Shown: positions 1 through 6,888, numbered from the stretch's first letter. The stretch: 33,908 nt of DNA from SIG440 sp045591035 (GCA_045591035.1 JAZNSG010000039.1:1-33908); one strand, 5' to 3'. Translations and numbers: made by a program. Notes: generated from the sequence alone by a model not told the origin.

Positions 1-65
1 GTTATGTATGTTACTACTTTTTCTCCTGAAAGTCAATAGTAAAATGTACAAAAAATTAAAAAACG

Positions 66-90
66 TGTAGGTTTACAATAGATGTGTTAC
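66..90 (+). repeat. Left terminal inverted repeat of the IS
   Basis: This repeat pairs with the reverse complement of 1167-1191. The outer nine bases (TGTAGGTTT) and inner nine bases (ATGTGTTAC) are identical; the seven between differ. Confidence 0.8.
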
Positions 91-146
91 ATTCCGATAT
101 ATTTTCATACGAGGAAACCTCGTACAAAAACATATCGGTAAAAATA

Positions 147-221
147 ATAGCGAATAGAAACTTTTTGTGTTAAAGTTTAAGTACCACCCAAAACCACACA
201 GAAAGGAAATCTATTCGCTAT
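147..221 (+). promoter_or_regulatory. Fold-back stem covering the transposase start codon
   Basis: Bases 147-157 (atagcgaatag) are the exact reverse complement of 211-221 (ctattcgctat). The right arm includes the first two bases of the ATG at 220 and directly follows the Shine-Dalgarno-like gaaagga at 201-207. Upstream, a second nested hairpin pairs 94-100 with 132-138 and 108-114 with 118-124. Known IS elements use such leader structures to block translation on transcripts entering from outside, because only read-through RNA contains both arms. That role here is inference. Confidence 0.6.
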
Positions 222-1170
222 GAATACAATAACACAAACTATGAAGTTTAGGCAAGCATTAATTAAATATTCTTTAAAATACGGTGTAACAAAAGCGGCT
301 ATTCGTTACAAGGTTAACCGTCAATATGTTTATCGTTGGAGAAAAAGATATGATGGAACCCTACAATCTCTTGCCGATAAATCACATAGACCGCACCATC
401 ATCCAAATCAACATACTGAAGCTGAACTAAAGCTCATATCCGATATGCGCAAACGCAATCCTAATGCAGGTTTAGTAGTGTTTTGGGTTAAACTTATGCA
501 AAGAGGTTATACCCGTTCAATAACAGGTCTTTATCGTGTTTTACGTAAGAATGGTGAAATGGCTGTAAAACTGCCTAATCCCAAATATATCCCCAAACCT
601 TATGAACAGATGCAATATCCCGGGCAAAGAATACAGATAGATGTGAAATTTGTGCCAGAGGCTTGTGTTGTAGGTGATGCAAAAGGTAAAAAATTCTATC
701 AATACACTGCTATTGATGAATATTCAAGATTCCGCTATTTAGAGGCATTTGAAGAACAAAGCACATACAGCTCTACAATTTTTCTTCAGCATGTTTTAAA
801 GAAGTTTCCTTTCAAGATAGAGTGCGTTCAGACAGATAACGGTTTTGAGTTTACTAAACGGCATAGCAACAGTCCAAATCCTACTCCTACCTTGTTTGAA
901 AGGCAACTTAACATGCTCGGTATTCGCCATAAACTGATTAGACCATATACACCACGACACAACGGAAAAGTTGAGCGTTCACATCGTAAAGATAACGAAT
1001 ATTTTTATGCTTCACACAAATTTTATTCGTTTGAAGATTTTGCAAAGCAACTAAAGGTGCATAACTACAAATACAATAAGTTTCCTATGCGACCGCTTCA
1101 TTGGAAAGCTCCTGCCGACTATTTAAAAGCTTTTCTTGATAACGGTGAAATTTTTAAACCAATTTTGTAA
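220..1170 (+). CDS. IS481-family DDE transposase
   Basis: This 316-residue protein would catalyse cut or copy transposition of the surrounding element. Residues about 8-60 form an N-terminal helix-turn-helix of the Mu/IS30 type (KAAIRYKVNRQYVYRWRKRY). The integrase core follows, with all three catalytic acids visible: D in QIDVKF, D in QTDNGFEF, and E in GKVERSHRKDNEYF. The length is normal for single-ORF IS481 transposases and no frameshift is seen, so it is probably active or recently active. The ATG has a GAAAGGA ribosome binding site but lies inside a predicted fold-back stem. The stop codon lies inside the right inverted repeat. Confidence 0.92.
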   Translation: MNTITQTMKFRQALIKYSLKYGVTKAAIRYKVNRQYVYRWRKRYDGTLQSLADKSHRPHHHPNQHTEAELKLISDMRKRNPNAGLVVFWVKLMQRGYTRSITGLYRVLRKNGEMAVKLPNPKYIPKPYEQMQYPGQRIQIDVKFVPEACVVGDAKGKKFYQYTAIDEYSRFRYLEAFEEQSTYSSTIFLQHVLKKFPFKIECVQTDNGFEFTKRHSNSPNPTPTLFERQLNMLGIRHKLIRPYTPRHNGKVERSHRKDNEYFYASHKFYSFEDFAKQLKVHNYKYNKFPMRPLHWKAPADYLKAFLDNGEIFKPIL

Positions 1171-1191
1171 CACATCATTGACAAACCTACA
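1167..1191 (-). repeat. Right terminal inverted repeat of the IS
   Basis: This is the inverted partner of 66-90. It begins within the last codons of the transposase, so gene and element end together, as is usual for compact insertion sequences. Confidence 0.8.
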
Positions 1192-1221
1192 AATTCTCAA
1201 TTATTTACAGTTTGTACCAAT

Positions 1222-1251
1222 AAAAAAAGACATCCTACGGATGTCTTTTTT
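1222..1251. terminator. Bidirectional intrinsic terminator downstream of the IS
   Basis: The hairpin pairs agacatcc with ggatgtct around a three-base loop, with an A-run before it and a T-run after it. It can therefore end transcription from either side. Confidence 0.8.
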
Positions 1252-1254
1252 CAG

Positions 1255-1411
1255 TTAAATCCGTCTTGCGACGGAATAAATCTGCTACGCAGATGAAATC
1301 ACTTCGTGATGAAATCTTGCTTCGCAAGGATATAAGGACGGATTTAATTTTATCCGAGCAGAGCGAGGATTTCATCCAAACTTGTTTGGATTTCATCGTG
1401 CTTTGCACGAT
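1255..1411. repeat. Array of seven short hairpins in two inverted halves
   Basis: Seven small palindromes lie in a row: 1261-1274, 1280-1294, 1298-1310, 1314-1331, 1352-1370, 1374-1391 and 1395-1411. Most begin ATC and end GAT with a 2-4 base loop. In the left half they are joined by GAAATC and in the right half by its complement GATTTC, so the two halves point towards each other. An 11-bp pair, ttaaatccgtc (1255-1265) with gacggatttaa (1337-1347), closes the left half into a multibranched structure. The array, with the two flanking terminators, accounts for most of the 375-base gap 1192-1566. I see no credible coding sequence in it. Confidence 0.75.
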
Positions 1412-1456
1412 TTCATTAAAAATCACTTGCATCTATTATGTAGCCGAAAGCCAGAA

Positions 1457-1486
1457 AAAAGACTATTCAAAGAAATAGTCTTTTGT
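1457..1486. terminator. Intrinsic terminator closing the hairpin array
   Basis: Bases 1457-1467 (aaaagactatt) pair with 1474-1484 (aatagtctttt) across a short loop. A-rich and T-rich flanks allow termination in both directions. Confidence 0.75.
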
Positions 1487-1508
1487 TTTACTTTTTCAAT
1501 AAATAAAT

Positions 1509-1548
1509 ATACCCCCCTGTTGACAATATACCCCAGGTGGGTATATTG
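1509..1548 (+). promoter_or_regulatory. csoR promoter with overlapping CsoR-type operator
   Basis: A -35 box TTGACA (1520-1525) and a -10 box TATATT (1542-1547) are 16 bp apart. Between and over them lies a 10-bp perfect inverted repeat, caataTACCC/GGGTAtattg (1524-1533 and 1539-1548), with a five-base centre. CsoR operators are known to be G/C-tract palindromes of this TACCC-GGGTA kind. An extra half-site (atataccccc) sits just upstream at about 1508-1517. Repressor bound here would block RNA polymerase, implying metal-relieved autoregulation. Confidence 0.85.
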
Positions 1549-1566
1549 TGTACTTGGAGGGTTGAT

Positions 1567-1863
1567 ATGGATAAAAACTGTTGTAACAAAAAAACTAAAA
1601 GAAGCCAGGATGAGAAAAAACGGATAATCAGCAGACTGAACCGAATAGGCGGCCAGATAAACGGCATAACCAAGATGATTGAGAATGATGCATACTGTAA
1701 TGATGTATTAGTCCAGTTATCGGCTGTTAAAAATTCTGTTAAAAGCTTGTCGTCGTACATTTTGGAAAATCATTTGTACGTGTGCGTTACCAGGGATTTG
1801 GAAAATGGTGAGCTAGACACCATTGACGAATTAATCAGCCTTTTCAAAAGGTTTAATCAATAG
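1567..1863 (+). CDS. csoR: CsoR-family copper-sensing repressor
   Basis: This is a 98-residue, all-helical DUF156 metal-responsive repressor that binds DNA without metal and releases it when Cu(I) binds. The Cu(I) ligands of CsoR are all present: C44 (in AYCND), H69 and C73 (in NHLYVC). The conserved RLNRIGGQI segment at residues 23-31 also fits. The C-H-C set argues for copper rather than the nickel (RcnR) or formaldehyde (FrmR) branches. The start is the ATG at 1567, after GGAGG at 1557-1561; the longer reading frame upstream runs through the operator and is rejected. Residues C5 and C6 in the N-terminal tail are extra cysteines. No copper ATPase or chaperone of the usual kind is adjacent; the next gene is a tiny cysteine-rich protein. 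Confidence 0.92.
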   Translation: MDKNCCNKKTKRSQDEKKRIISRLNRIGGQINGITKMIENDAYCNDVLVQLSAVKNSVKSLSSYILENHLYVCVTRDLENGELDTIDELISLFKRFNQ

Positions 1864-1875
1864 GGAGGTGAAAAT

Positions 1876-2025
1876 ATGGATAAAATCGTAATCTGCGAAA
1901 AATGCGGTGCAATGGTAAAGGTATTAATCGACTGCACCTGTGAGAACTGCGGCATTAAATGCTGTGGTGAAACCATGAAAGAAATTTCTGCAGAAGAAGC
2001 TAACAAAATTCTGGAGAAAAAATAA
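1876..2025 (+). CDS. 49-residue cysteine-rich protein, desulforedoxin-like
   Basis: This small gene starts 12 bp after csoR behind GGGAGGTG and is surely cotranscribed with it. The 49-residue product has seven cysteines: C7-x2-C10, then C20, C22, C25, and the pair C29-C30 followed by GETMK. A CxxCG motif near the N-terminus and a CCGExMK motif later are the hallmarks of the rubredoxin-like desulforedoxin / desulfoferrodoxin N-terminal fold. That fold binds one iron or zinc through four cysteines. The three cysteines in the middle (CTCENC) are additional. Position next to a copper sensor suggests metal buffering or sensing, but that is inference. It has no signal peptide or membrane segment. 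Confidence 0.8.
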   Translation: MDKIVICEKCGAMVKVLIDCTCENCGIKCCGETMKEISAEEANKILEKK

Positions 2026-2102
2026 CAAACAAATCAGTGAAATATTGTGAATTCAAGGGAACTGCCCGGATTAAAATTCTTTATGATCGGGCTTCCCCGA
2101 AA

Positions 2103-2135
2103 AAAGACAGCAATCAATAGGTTGCTGTCTTTTTT
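2103..2135. terminator. Bidirectional terminator between csoR operon and araC-type gene
   Basis: Bases 2103-2113 (aaagacagcaa) pair with 2122-2132 (ttgctgtcttt). A-runs and T-runs flank the stem, so it serves both the plus-strand csoR operon and the converging minus-strand regulator. A weaker GCCCG/CGGGC pair lies upstream at about 2063-2092. The rest of 2026-2168 shows nothing recognisable. Confidence 0.8.
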
Positions 2136-2168
2136 GTGTGTAAGATAACCATTTGTTGATTTGTTTGG

Positions 2169-3047
2169 TTAAAATTCGTTTGATGTTTCACCTCTTTGTA
2201 TTTTTATGCGGAACTTTTTGGGGGAAATGTTGAAATGCTTTTTGAATACTACATAAAAATATCCGGGCTTTTCATAACCAAGTAATTCTGCGATTTGGGT
2301 GATTTTCATATTTGTGTTCTGGAGAAGTGAACTTGCTACCGTCATTTTCTTTTCGGTTATTAGCTCAGTAAAGCTTTTTCCATAGAGAAGGTTTAAAACT
2401 CGATTGGTTTGTCGCTCACTCAGTGACAGCACGTTTGCAAGTTCAATGAGCTTGACATTACCTTTGTAGTTGTTGTTTATAAATTGCTCAATTGTACCAC
2501 CATATCGGCCATAGGAGGTCATATCCTGGCCGGAGGAAAGCTGAATGCCAAGGTTTCGAAAGACATTGGTTAAAAGCAAAACAAGCAGTGCGTGAGTTCT
2601 GTCTGTATTGAATATGTCATTTGAAGATAAATTTTGGTTGAGAGAGCAAAGGGCAGAATATATATATGACAGCTCATCGTCAAGAGGAATGACTGTGAGG
2701 TTTTGGTTTAATGCTGAGACAAGCTTGTCATACAGAGGCGGACCCTTCTTTGCTTTTTTAACCGATAAGAAAAAGTGTATTGGTTCGCTCTTGGATAAAT
2801 AATAGTGTTTAAATTTTGGCGGGACCACAACCAGGTTGTTAAAAAAATCAAAGGCTTTGTTTTCCGTACCAAAAGAAAGGTCCCCAGGATTCAGGAAAAA
2901 TTCATAGTCTATGTGGCTGTGAATATTCATTATGGCGTTAAGGTCCTTAAGGTCACTATAATAGTGTGTTTTCTTTGGGTGGTCAGTGTAAATGGTGAGA
3001 AGTGCATCACCAAAATTAAAATGGATTTGATTAAATAAAGTATTCAT
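2169..3047 (-). CDS. AraC-family transcriptional regulator
   Basis: This 292-residue regulator has a poorly conserved N-terminal sensing region (residues about 1-175) and a C-terminal double helix-turn-helix. The latter is seen as IELANVLSLSERQTNRVLN and, near the end, ITQIAELLGYEKPGYFYVVFKKHFNISPKKFR, the AraC signature with its typical FxxxFKK-x-Fx-SPxxFR ending. I place the start at the ATG at 3047. The frame extends five codons to a TTG at 3062, but that overlaps the -10 box. Neither start has a Shine-Dalgarno, and the promoter geometry puts transcription start on the ATG itself. It is divergent from the dehydrogenase pair at 3236-4974, which it probably controls in response to a sugar-type ligand. 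Confidence 0.88.
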   Translation of the reverse strand: MNTLFNQIHFNFGDALLTIYTDHPKKTHYYSDLKDLNAIMNIHSHIDYEFFLNPGDLSFGTENKAFDFFNNLVVVPPKFKHYYLSKSEPIHFFLSVKKAKKGPPLYDKLVSALNQNLTVIPLDDELSYIYSALCSLNQNLSSNDIFNTDRTHALLVLLLTNVFRNLGIQLSSGQDMTSYGRYGGTIEQFINNNYKGNVKLIELANVLSLSERQTNRVLNLLYGKSFTELITEKKMTVASSLLQNTNMKITQIAELLGYEKPGYFYVVFKKHFNISPKKFRIKIQRGETSNEF

Positions 3048-3053
3048 AAATTT

Positions 3054-3082
3054 ATTATACAATATTGCAGAAAATTAATCAA
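3054..3082 (-). promoter_or_regulatory. Promoter of the AraC regulator, predicted leaderless
   Basis: Read on the minus strand: -35 TTGATT (3077-3082), 17-bp spacer, -10 TATAAT (3054-3059). The A of the ATG start (3047) is seven bases past the -10 box, where transcription normally begins. With no Shine-Dalgarno present, a leaderless mRNA is the simplest reading. Confidence 0.65.
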
Positions 3083-3166
3083 TAACAATTATAAAAAAGT
3101 TTAAAATTCGGACATAAGGAGCAGATAATTGACTATGGAAGGGATAGCTTTTTTTGTGCAAGAGGT

Positions 3167-3201
3167 TATAATAAAAATATGAAGCTCGTGATTTTTCGAG
3201 C
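3167..3201 (+). promoter_or_regulatory. Possible activator-dependent promoter for the dehydrogenase pair
   Basis: A perfect TATAAT lies at 3167-3172 with no acceptable -35 hexamer 16-18 bp upstream. A small hairpin (gctcg 3184-3188 with cgagc 3197-3201) sits in the leader. A good -10 with a missing -35 is common where an AraC-type activator recruits polymerase, which fits the divergent regulator. No binding site is identified. Confidence 0.4.
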
Positions 3202-3235
3202 AAAGTTAAATTTGGATTTTAGAGGGGGTATAAAA

Positions 3236-4021
3236 ATGTTTAATTTGAAAGGAAAGGTGGCTCTCATCACCGGTTCTGCAAGGGGCTTGGGCAGAGATAT
3301 GGCAGAGATTCTGGCTGAAAACGGCGCAAATCTTGTAGTAACCAGCAGAGATGAAGAACACGCTTTGATCGCAGCAAAAGAACTTTCAGAAAAGTATGGC
3401 GTAGATACCATAGGTTCTGCCTTGGATGTTACGGATATAGCGAGTATTGAAAGTCTTGAAAAGAAGGTTGATGAGAAGTTCGGTAAAGTAGACATTCTCA
3501 TTAACAATGCCGGTGGCGGTGGAGGAACAAAAGGTAATTTATTTGAAAGGGACTATGAAGATATAGTGGCTCTTATAAACAAAAACCTGTTAGGTGTACT
3601 CTTCATGTGCAAGGTGTTTGGCAAGAAAATGAAGGAAAGAAAATGCGGAAAGATTATTAATATCGGCTCAATTGCCGGAATTGTCGGCAGAGACAGAGAA
3701 ATCTATTATAATGCAGGAATGAAAGAACAGCCTGTGGATTATGCTGCGGCTAAGGGTGGCGTAATTGCCCTTACAAGAGATTTGGCAGCATTGCTCGGAC
3801 CTTTTGGAGTTCAGGTTAACTGTATTTCACCCGGTGGTTTTAAAGACAGCGGTCTTAAGGAATGTTTTGATAAAGAATATTCAGCAAAGACTATGCTCGG
3901 CCGTATGGGCAGATATGAACAGGATCTTAAGGGAGCGGCTCTTTTCTTAAGCAGTGCGGCTTCGGATTATGTATCCGGACACAATCTTGTAGTTGATGGA
4001 GGATTTTCGGTATGCAAATAA
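3236..4021 (+). CDS. Short-chain dehydrogenase/reductase (gluconate 5-dehydrogenase-like)
   Basis: This 261-residue NAD(P)-dependent oxidoreductase belongs to the classical SDR family. The cofactor motif TGSARGLG is at residues about 12-19, NNAGG near residue 90, the catalytic serine region NIGSIAG follows, and the catalytic pair is Y169 and K173 (YAAAK). The start is the ATG at 3236 with AGAGGGGG upstream; the longer frame from 3179 lacks a ribosome binding site. Overall similarity is to the gluconate 5-dehydrogenase / 2-deoxy-gluconate dehydrogenase type, but substrate cannot be read from sequence. It overlaps the next dehydrogenase by 10 bp, so the two are translationally coupled and probably act on one pathway. 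Confidence 0.88.
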   Translation: MFNLKGKVALITGSARGLGRDMAEILAENGANLVVTSRDEEHALIAAKELSEKYGVDTIGSALDVTDIASIESLEKKVDEKFGKVDILINNAGGGGGTKGNLFERDYEDIVALINKNLLGVLFMCKVFGKKMKERKCGKIINIGSIAGIVGRDREIYYNAGMKEQPVDYAAAKGGVIALTRDLAALLGPFGVQVNCISPGGFKDSGLKECFDKEYSAKTMLGRMGRYEQDLKGAALFLSSAASDYVSGHNLVVDGGFSVCK

Positions 4022-4974
4022 CAGATTTTAAAATACTTGTTGTCGGATGTGGCTCAATTGGTAAAAGACACACAGAATGTCTTGACAAAATCGGCATCAA
4101 GAATATGGTTTTCTTTGATGTAGATGAAAACATTGCCCGTGAAATGGCAGAAAAGTATAACGGAAGCTATGTAAAATCCTTTGAAGAAGGGGTAGACCTT
4201 GTTGATGTGGTATATGTACTTTCACCAACAAAACTTCATGTGGAACAAGCTACATACGCAGTAAACCACAAAAAGCACGTTTTTGTTGAAAAGCCACTTT
4301 CTATTACCCTTGATGGCACAGCTGAATTGGATGAACTTGCAAAGAAAAACAATGTTCTTGTGGGTACCGCTTTCTGTCTTCGTTTCCATGAAGGTGTACA
4401 GAAAATGAAGAAAATGGTTGATGATGGTGAAATAGGAAGTACAGTCTGCATAAGAGCTATGGTAGGCGAACATTTTCCATCGGTAAGACCTGATTATATG
4501 TCTACATATTATGTGAAGTATTCAGGAACATTTGAACTTGTGCATGATTTGGATCTGGCGATATACTTTGGTGGTAAAGATTTGGTTGATTACAGCGGAT
4601 TTTATGGTTCTTATGCAAATATGGGCTTTGAATCTCCTGATACAGCTGAAATTATCCTGAAATTTGAGGACTGCGTTGCCAATGTTCATCTCGACTTCTT
4701 CCAGAGACCAAGAGTGAGAACCCTTACCGTACATGGAGAGAAAGGACAAATTGTTCTTGAATTCTCAAGCTGGGATAAGTATACAATAAGCAAGTACCTG
4801 GCAGAAACCGACAGCTGGACTCACGAAACCTTTCCGGCTGCACGTAATGATATGTTCGTTGCAGAGTCTGAGAACTTCCTGAATGCAATTCTTGGCAAAG
4901 AAGAAGTTAAAGTTCCCATCTCTGAGGCTGTTAAGTCACTTAAGGTAATAAACGCGATTTACAAAGAACAATAA
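4012..4974 (+). CDS. Gfo/Idh/MocA-family NAD(P)-dependent oxidoreductase
   Basis: This 320-residue protein has an N-terminal Rossmann domain (VVGCGSIGKRH at residues about 10-20). The family EKP motif follows (FVEKPLS, with K94 as the expected catalytic lysine), and then the C-terminal alpha/beta substrate domain containing HDLDLAIYF. Family members oxidise or reduce sugars, inositols and sugar acids. Its ATG lies inside the last codons of the preceding SDR gene, giving a 10-bp overlap and strong coupling. Together with the divergent AraC regulator this looks like a carbohydrate or sugar-acid utilisation unit. A strong terminator follows at 4991, so the glycerate kinase downstream is a separate transcript. 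Confidence 0.9.
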   Translation: MQITDFKILVVGCGSIGKRHTECLDKIGIKNMVFFDVDENIAREMAEKYNGSYVKSFEEGVDLVDVVYVLSPTKLHVEQATYAVNHKKHVFVEKPLSITLDGTAELDELAKKNNVLVGTAFCLRFHEGVQKMKKMVDDGEIGSTVCIRAMVGEHFPSVRPDYMSTYYVKYSGTFELVHDLDLAIYFGGKDLVDYSGFYGSYANMGFESPDTAEIILKFEDCVANVHLDFFQRPRVRTLTVHGEKGQIVLEFSSWDKYTISKYLAETDSWTHETFPAARNDMFVAESENFLNAILGKEEVKVPISEAVKSLKVINAIYKEQ

Positions 4975-4990
4975 TTACATTATGGATAAA

Positions 4991-5020
4991 AAAGGAACTG
5001 CAGAATGCAGTTCCTTTTTT
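4991..5020 (+). terminator. Intrinsic terminator after the dehydrogenase pair
   Basis: The stem pairs ggaactgca (4994-5002) with tgcagttcc (5006-5014), a three-base loop between them, extended by A/T pairs and followed by a run of T. Confidence 0.88.
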
Positions 5021-5032
5021 CGTGGAGAACGG

Positions 5033-5061
5033 TTGCTAATTTGTGCATTTGGTTGTATAAT
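5033..5061 (+). promoter_or_regulatory. Sigma-A promoter of the glycerate kinase gene
   Basis: -35 TTGCTA (5033-5038), 17-bp spacer, -10 TATAAT (5056-5061), about 40 bases before the ATG at 5104. It lies directly after the preceding terminator. Confidence 0.65.
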
Positions 5062-5103
5062 AGGAGATAATACAAGTAAAAAAGTAGATTCGCAGGTGAT
5101 ATT

Positions 5104-6243
5104 ATGAAAGTTGTTGTTGCTATAGATTCGCTTAAGGGAAGCCTGACCTCTATGGAGGCGGGGAATGCTGTAAAAATTGGAGTTGAAAAAGTTTTTCCGG
5201 ATGCTGAGGTTGCGGTAAGACCTTTGGCGGATGGCGGCGAGGGGACTGTTGAGGCACTTGCTGAAGGTTTGGGCGGTATTTTGACGGAATGTCTTGTAAC
5301 CGGACCTTTAGGTGATAAGGTGTCGGCGGTTTATGCAAGAATTGAGTCAGAAAAACTTGCAGTTATGGAAATGTCTGCCGCGGCAGGAATTACCCTTGTT
5401 GAAAGTGAGAAACGGAATCCTCTTAATACTACGACTTTCGGCGTTGGAGAAATGATAGCAGACGCCATTTCGAAGGGTTGTCGGAATTTTATCATAGGAA
5501 TTGGCGGAAGTGCCACAAATGACGGGGGAATAGGTATGCTTCAGGCCCTTGGCTTTGGGATGCTTGATGAGAACGGCGATGCTGTACCCTTTGGGGCAAA
5601 GGGTGCAGAAAAGCTTTGCAAGATAACCACTGATAATGTTTTGCCTGAACTTTCAGAATGTACCTTTAATATTGCTTGTGATGTGAACAATCCATTGTGC
5701 GGGAATTTGGGGTGCAGTGCGGTTTATGGACCACAAAAGGGAGCTACACCTGAAATGGTAAAGGATATGGATGGTTGGCTCAAGACGTACGCAAACCTGA
5801 CTAAAAAAAGCTTTGAAAAAGCTGATGAAAATGCTCCCGGAGCGGGAGCAGCAGGTGGGCTGGGGTATGCGTTTTTGGTATATCTTGATGGAAAACTCGT
5901 TCCGGGAAGTCAACTTATCCTGGGAAAAACAAAGCTTGAGGACTACATTAAGGATGCAGATATCGTTGTAACAGGTGAGGGCAGACTTGATTTTCAGACA
6001 GCCATGGGAAAAGCACCTATCGGAGTTGCAAAACTTGCGAAGAAATACAAAAAACCCGTTTTGGCTTTTGCCGGAGCTGTTACCAAGGATGCTGATGAAT
6101 GCAACCGACAGGGAATTGATGCGTTTTTTCCAATATTGAGAGGTGTTTGCACACTTGATGAAGCTATGAACCATGAAAACGCAATGAAAAATATGACTGA
6201 TGCAACAGAACAGGCATTCAGGGCAGTGAAAATAAACATATAA
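5104..6243 (+). CDS. Glycerate kinase (GarK/GlxK type)
   Basis: This 379-residue enzyme of the glycerate kinase family (type 1) phosphorylates D-glycerate with ATP to 2- or 3-phosphoglycerate, feeding it into glycolysis. Family signatures are clear: the N-terminal DSLKGSLTSMEAG, then PLADGGEGT, the glycine-rich GIGGSATNDGGIGMLQALG, GAGAAGGLG, and VVTGEGRLDFQTAMGKAPIGV. The length matches the usual 370-385 residues. It has its own promoter and ends at a strong terminator shared with spoVT. Its position beside two sugar-type dehydrogenases suggests use of sugar-acid breakdown products, although it is not in the same transcript. Confidence 0.95.
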   Translation: MKVVVAIDSLKGSLTSMEAGNAVKIGVEKVFPDAEVAVRPLADGGEGTVEALAEGLGGILTECLVTGPLGDKVSAVYARIESEKLAVMEMSAAAGITLVESEKRNPLNTTTFGVGEMIADAISKGCRNFIIGIGGSATNDGGIGMLQALGFGMLDENGDAVPFGAKGAEKLCKITTDNVLPELSECTFNIACDVNNPLCGNLGCSAVYGPQKGATPEMVKDMDGWLKTYANLTKKSFEKADENAPGAGAAGGLGYAFLVYLDGKLVPGSQLILGKTKLEDYIKDADIVVTGEGRLDFQTAMGKAPIGVAKLAKKYKKPVLAFAGAVTKDADECNRQGIDAFFPILRGVCTLDEAMNHENAMKNMTDATEQAFRAVKINI

Positions 6244-6244
6244 C

Positions 6245-6287
6245 AAAAAATAGCTTTTCATACAAGTATGAAAAGCTATTTTTTTAT
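6245..6287. terminator. Bidirectional terminator between glycerate kinase and spoVT
   Basis: A perfect 13-bp stem, tagcttttcatac (6251-6263) with gtatgaaaagcta (6266-6278), has a two-base loop. An A-run lies on one side and a T-run on the other. It overlaps the stop codon of spoVT on the opposite strand. Confidence 0.9.
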
Positions 6288-6823
6288 TCCATTGTTTTCC
6301 CCAAAAACCCTGCGGCAACCTCGGCAAGTTTTGATTCAACATCGCCAAAGTCTCTGCCTTCCTGCGGTGAAACAATCATTACTGTTCCTATACTATCGCC
6401 CTCAAAGATTATGGGGGCAATAACGCCTGCTTTGTAGTTCTCGTTGCTGTCAGTGACTAAAACAGATTTGCCGCCTTGGGTTGAAAGGTAACCCATTTTC
6501 TCGTTCATAATTTTCTCTGCTTCTGATGACAGTTTTTTGTCTGCCAAATCTCGTTTTGGTGCACCTGATACTGCGATAATGGTATCCTTATCTGATATAC
6601 AGCAGACAAGACCGGTGGTTTTTGCAAGAGATTCAGCATATTGGCTTGCAAATTCGCCAAGCTCTCCTATGGGCGAGTATTTTTTAAAAATTACGCTTCC
6701 ATCATTTTCGGTAAAAATCTCCAGAGGACTCCCCTCTTTGAGCCGCATTGTGCGACGAATTTCCTTGGGTATTACAATTCTCCCAAGGTCATCTATGCGA
6801 CGTACAATTCCAGTTGCTTTCAT
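6284..6823 (-). CDS. spoVT: Stage V sporulation regulator SpoVT
   Basis: This 179-residue protein matches SpoVT, the AbrB-like regulator that tunes sigma-G-dependent genes in the forespore. Residues 1-50 are the swapped-hairpin DNA-binding domain (MKATGIVRRIDDLGRIVIPKEIRR). The rest is a GAF-like domain ending in the phrase GDSIGTVMIVSPQEG. The length equals that of the Bacillus protein. The start codon is preceded by AGGAGA at good spacing. A candidate sigma-G promoter lies upstream. Its presence indicates an endospore former. Confidence 0.95.
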   Translation of the reverse strand: MKATGIVRRIDDLGRIVIPKEIRRTMRLKEGSPLEIFTENDGSVIFKKYSPIGELGEFASQYAESLAKTTGLVCCISDKDTIIAVSGAPKRDLADKKLSSEAEKIMNEKMGYLSTQGGKSVLVTDSNENYKAGVIAPIIFEGDSIGTVMIVSPQEGRDFGDVESKLAEVAAGFLGKTME

Positions 6824-6859
6824 ATATGATTTCTCCTATCTGTTCGTTTTTACATTTTC

Positions 6860-6888
6860 TATTATCTGTTTTTTGCGGAAATTTATCC
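6860..6888 (-). promoter_or_regulatory. Candidate sigma-G promoter of spoVT
   Basis: On the minus strand GGATA (6884-6888) and GATAATA (6860-6866) are 17 bp apart. The known sigma-G consensus is GnATR, 17-18 bp, then CATnnTA, so one base deviates. In Bacillus spoVT is transcribed by sigma-G, which agrees. The rest of the 254-base gap 6824-7077 is AT-rich with nothing else clear except an AAAGTG/CACTTT hairpin at about 7030-7052. Confidence 0.5.

Larger units (their letters stand above)
66..1191 (+). mobile_element. Intact IS481-like insertion sequence
   Basis: The element is bounded by 25-bp terminal inverted repeats (66-90 and 1167-1191). Both begin TGTAGGTTT and end ATGTGTTAC, differing only in the central seven bases. 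It holds one full-length DDE transposase and no passenger gene. The outer sequence is also loosely similar on both sides, running out to a TGTA at 45 and its complement ending at 1209, so the true ends may be about 20 bp further out. I see no clear target-site duplication with either choice of ends. Family placement rests on the single-ORF layout and transposase architecture; an unclassified relative is possible. Confidence 0.8.

Noticed and set aside
1255..1411. CRISPR array
   Set aside because: The units are short palindromes without constant repeat length or unique spacers of 30-40 bases, and there are no cas genes.
1235..1478. Open frames of 60-80 codons on both strands through the hairpin array
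   Set aside because: They run through repeats and terminators, lack ribosome binding sites, and their sequence follows the palindromes instead of coding constraint.
5653..6375. 240-codon minus-strand frame opposite glycerate kinase
   Set aside because: Shadow frame crossing a strong terminator, with no start signal and no domain.
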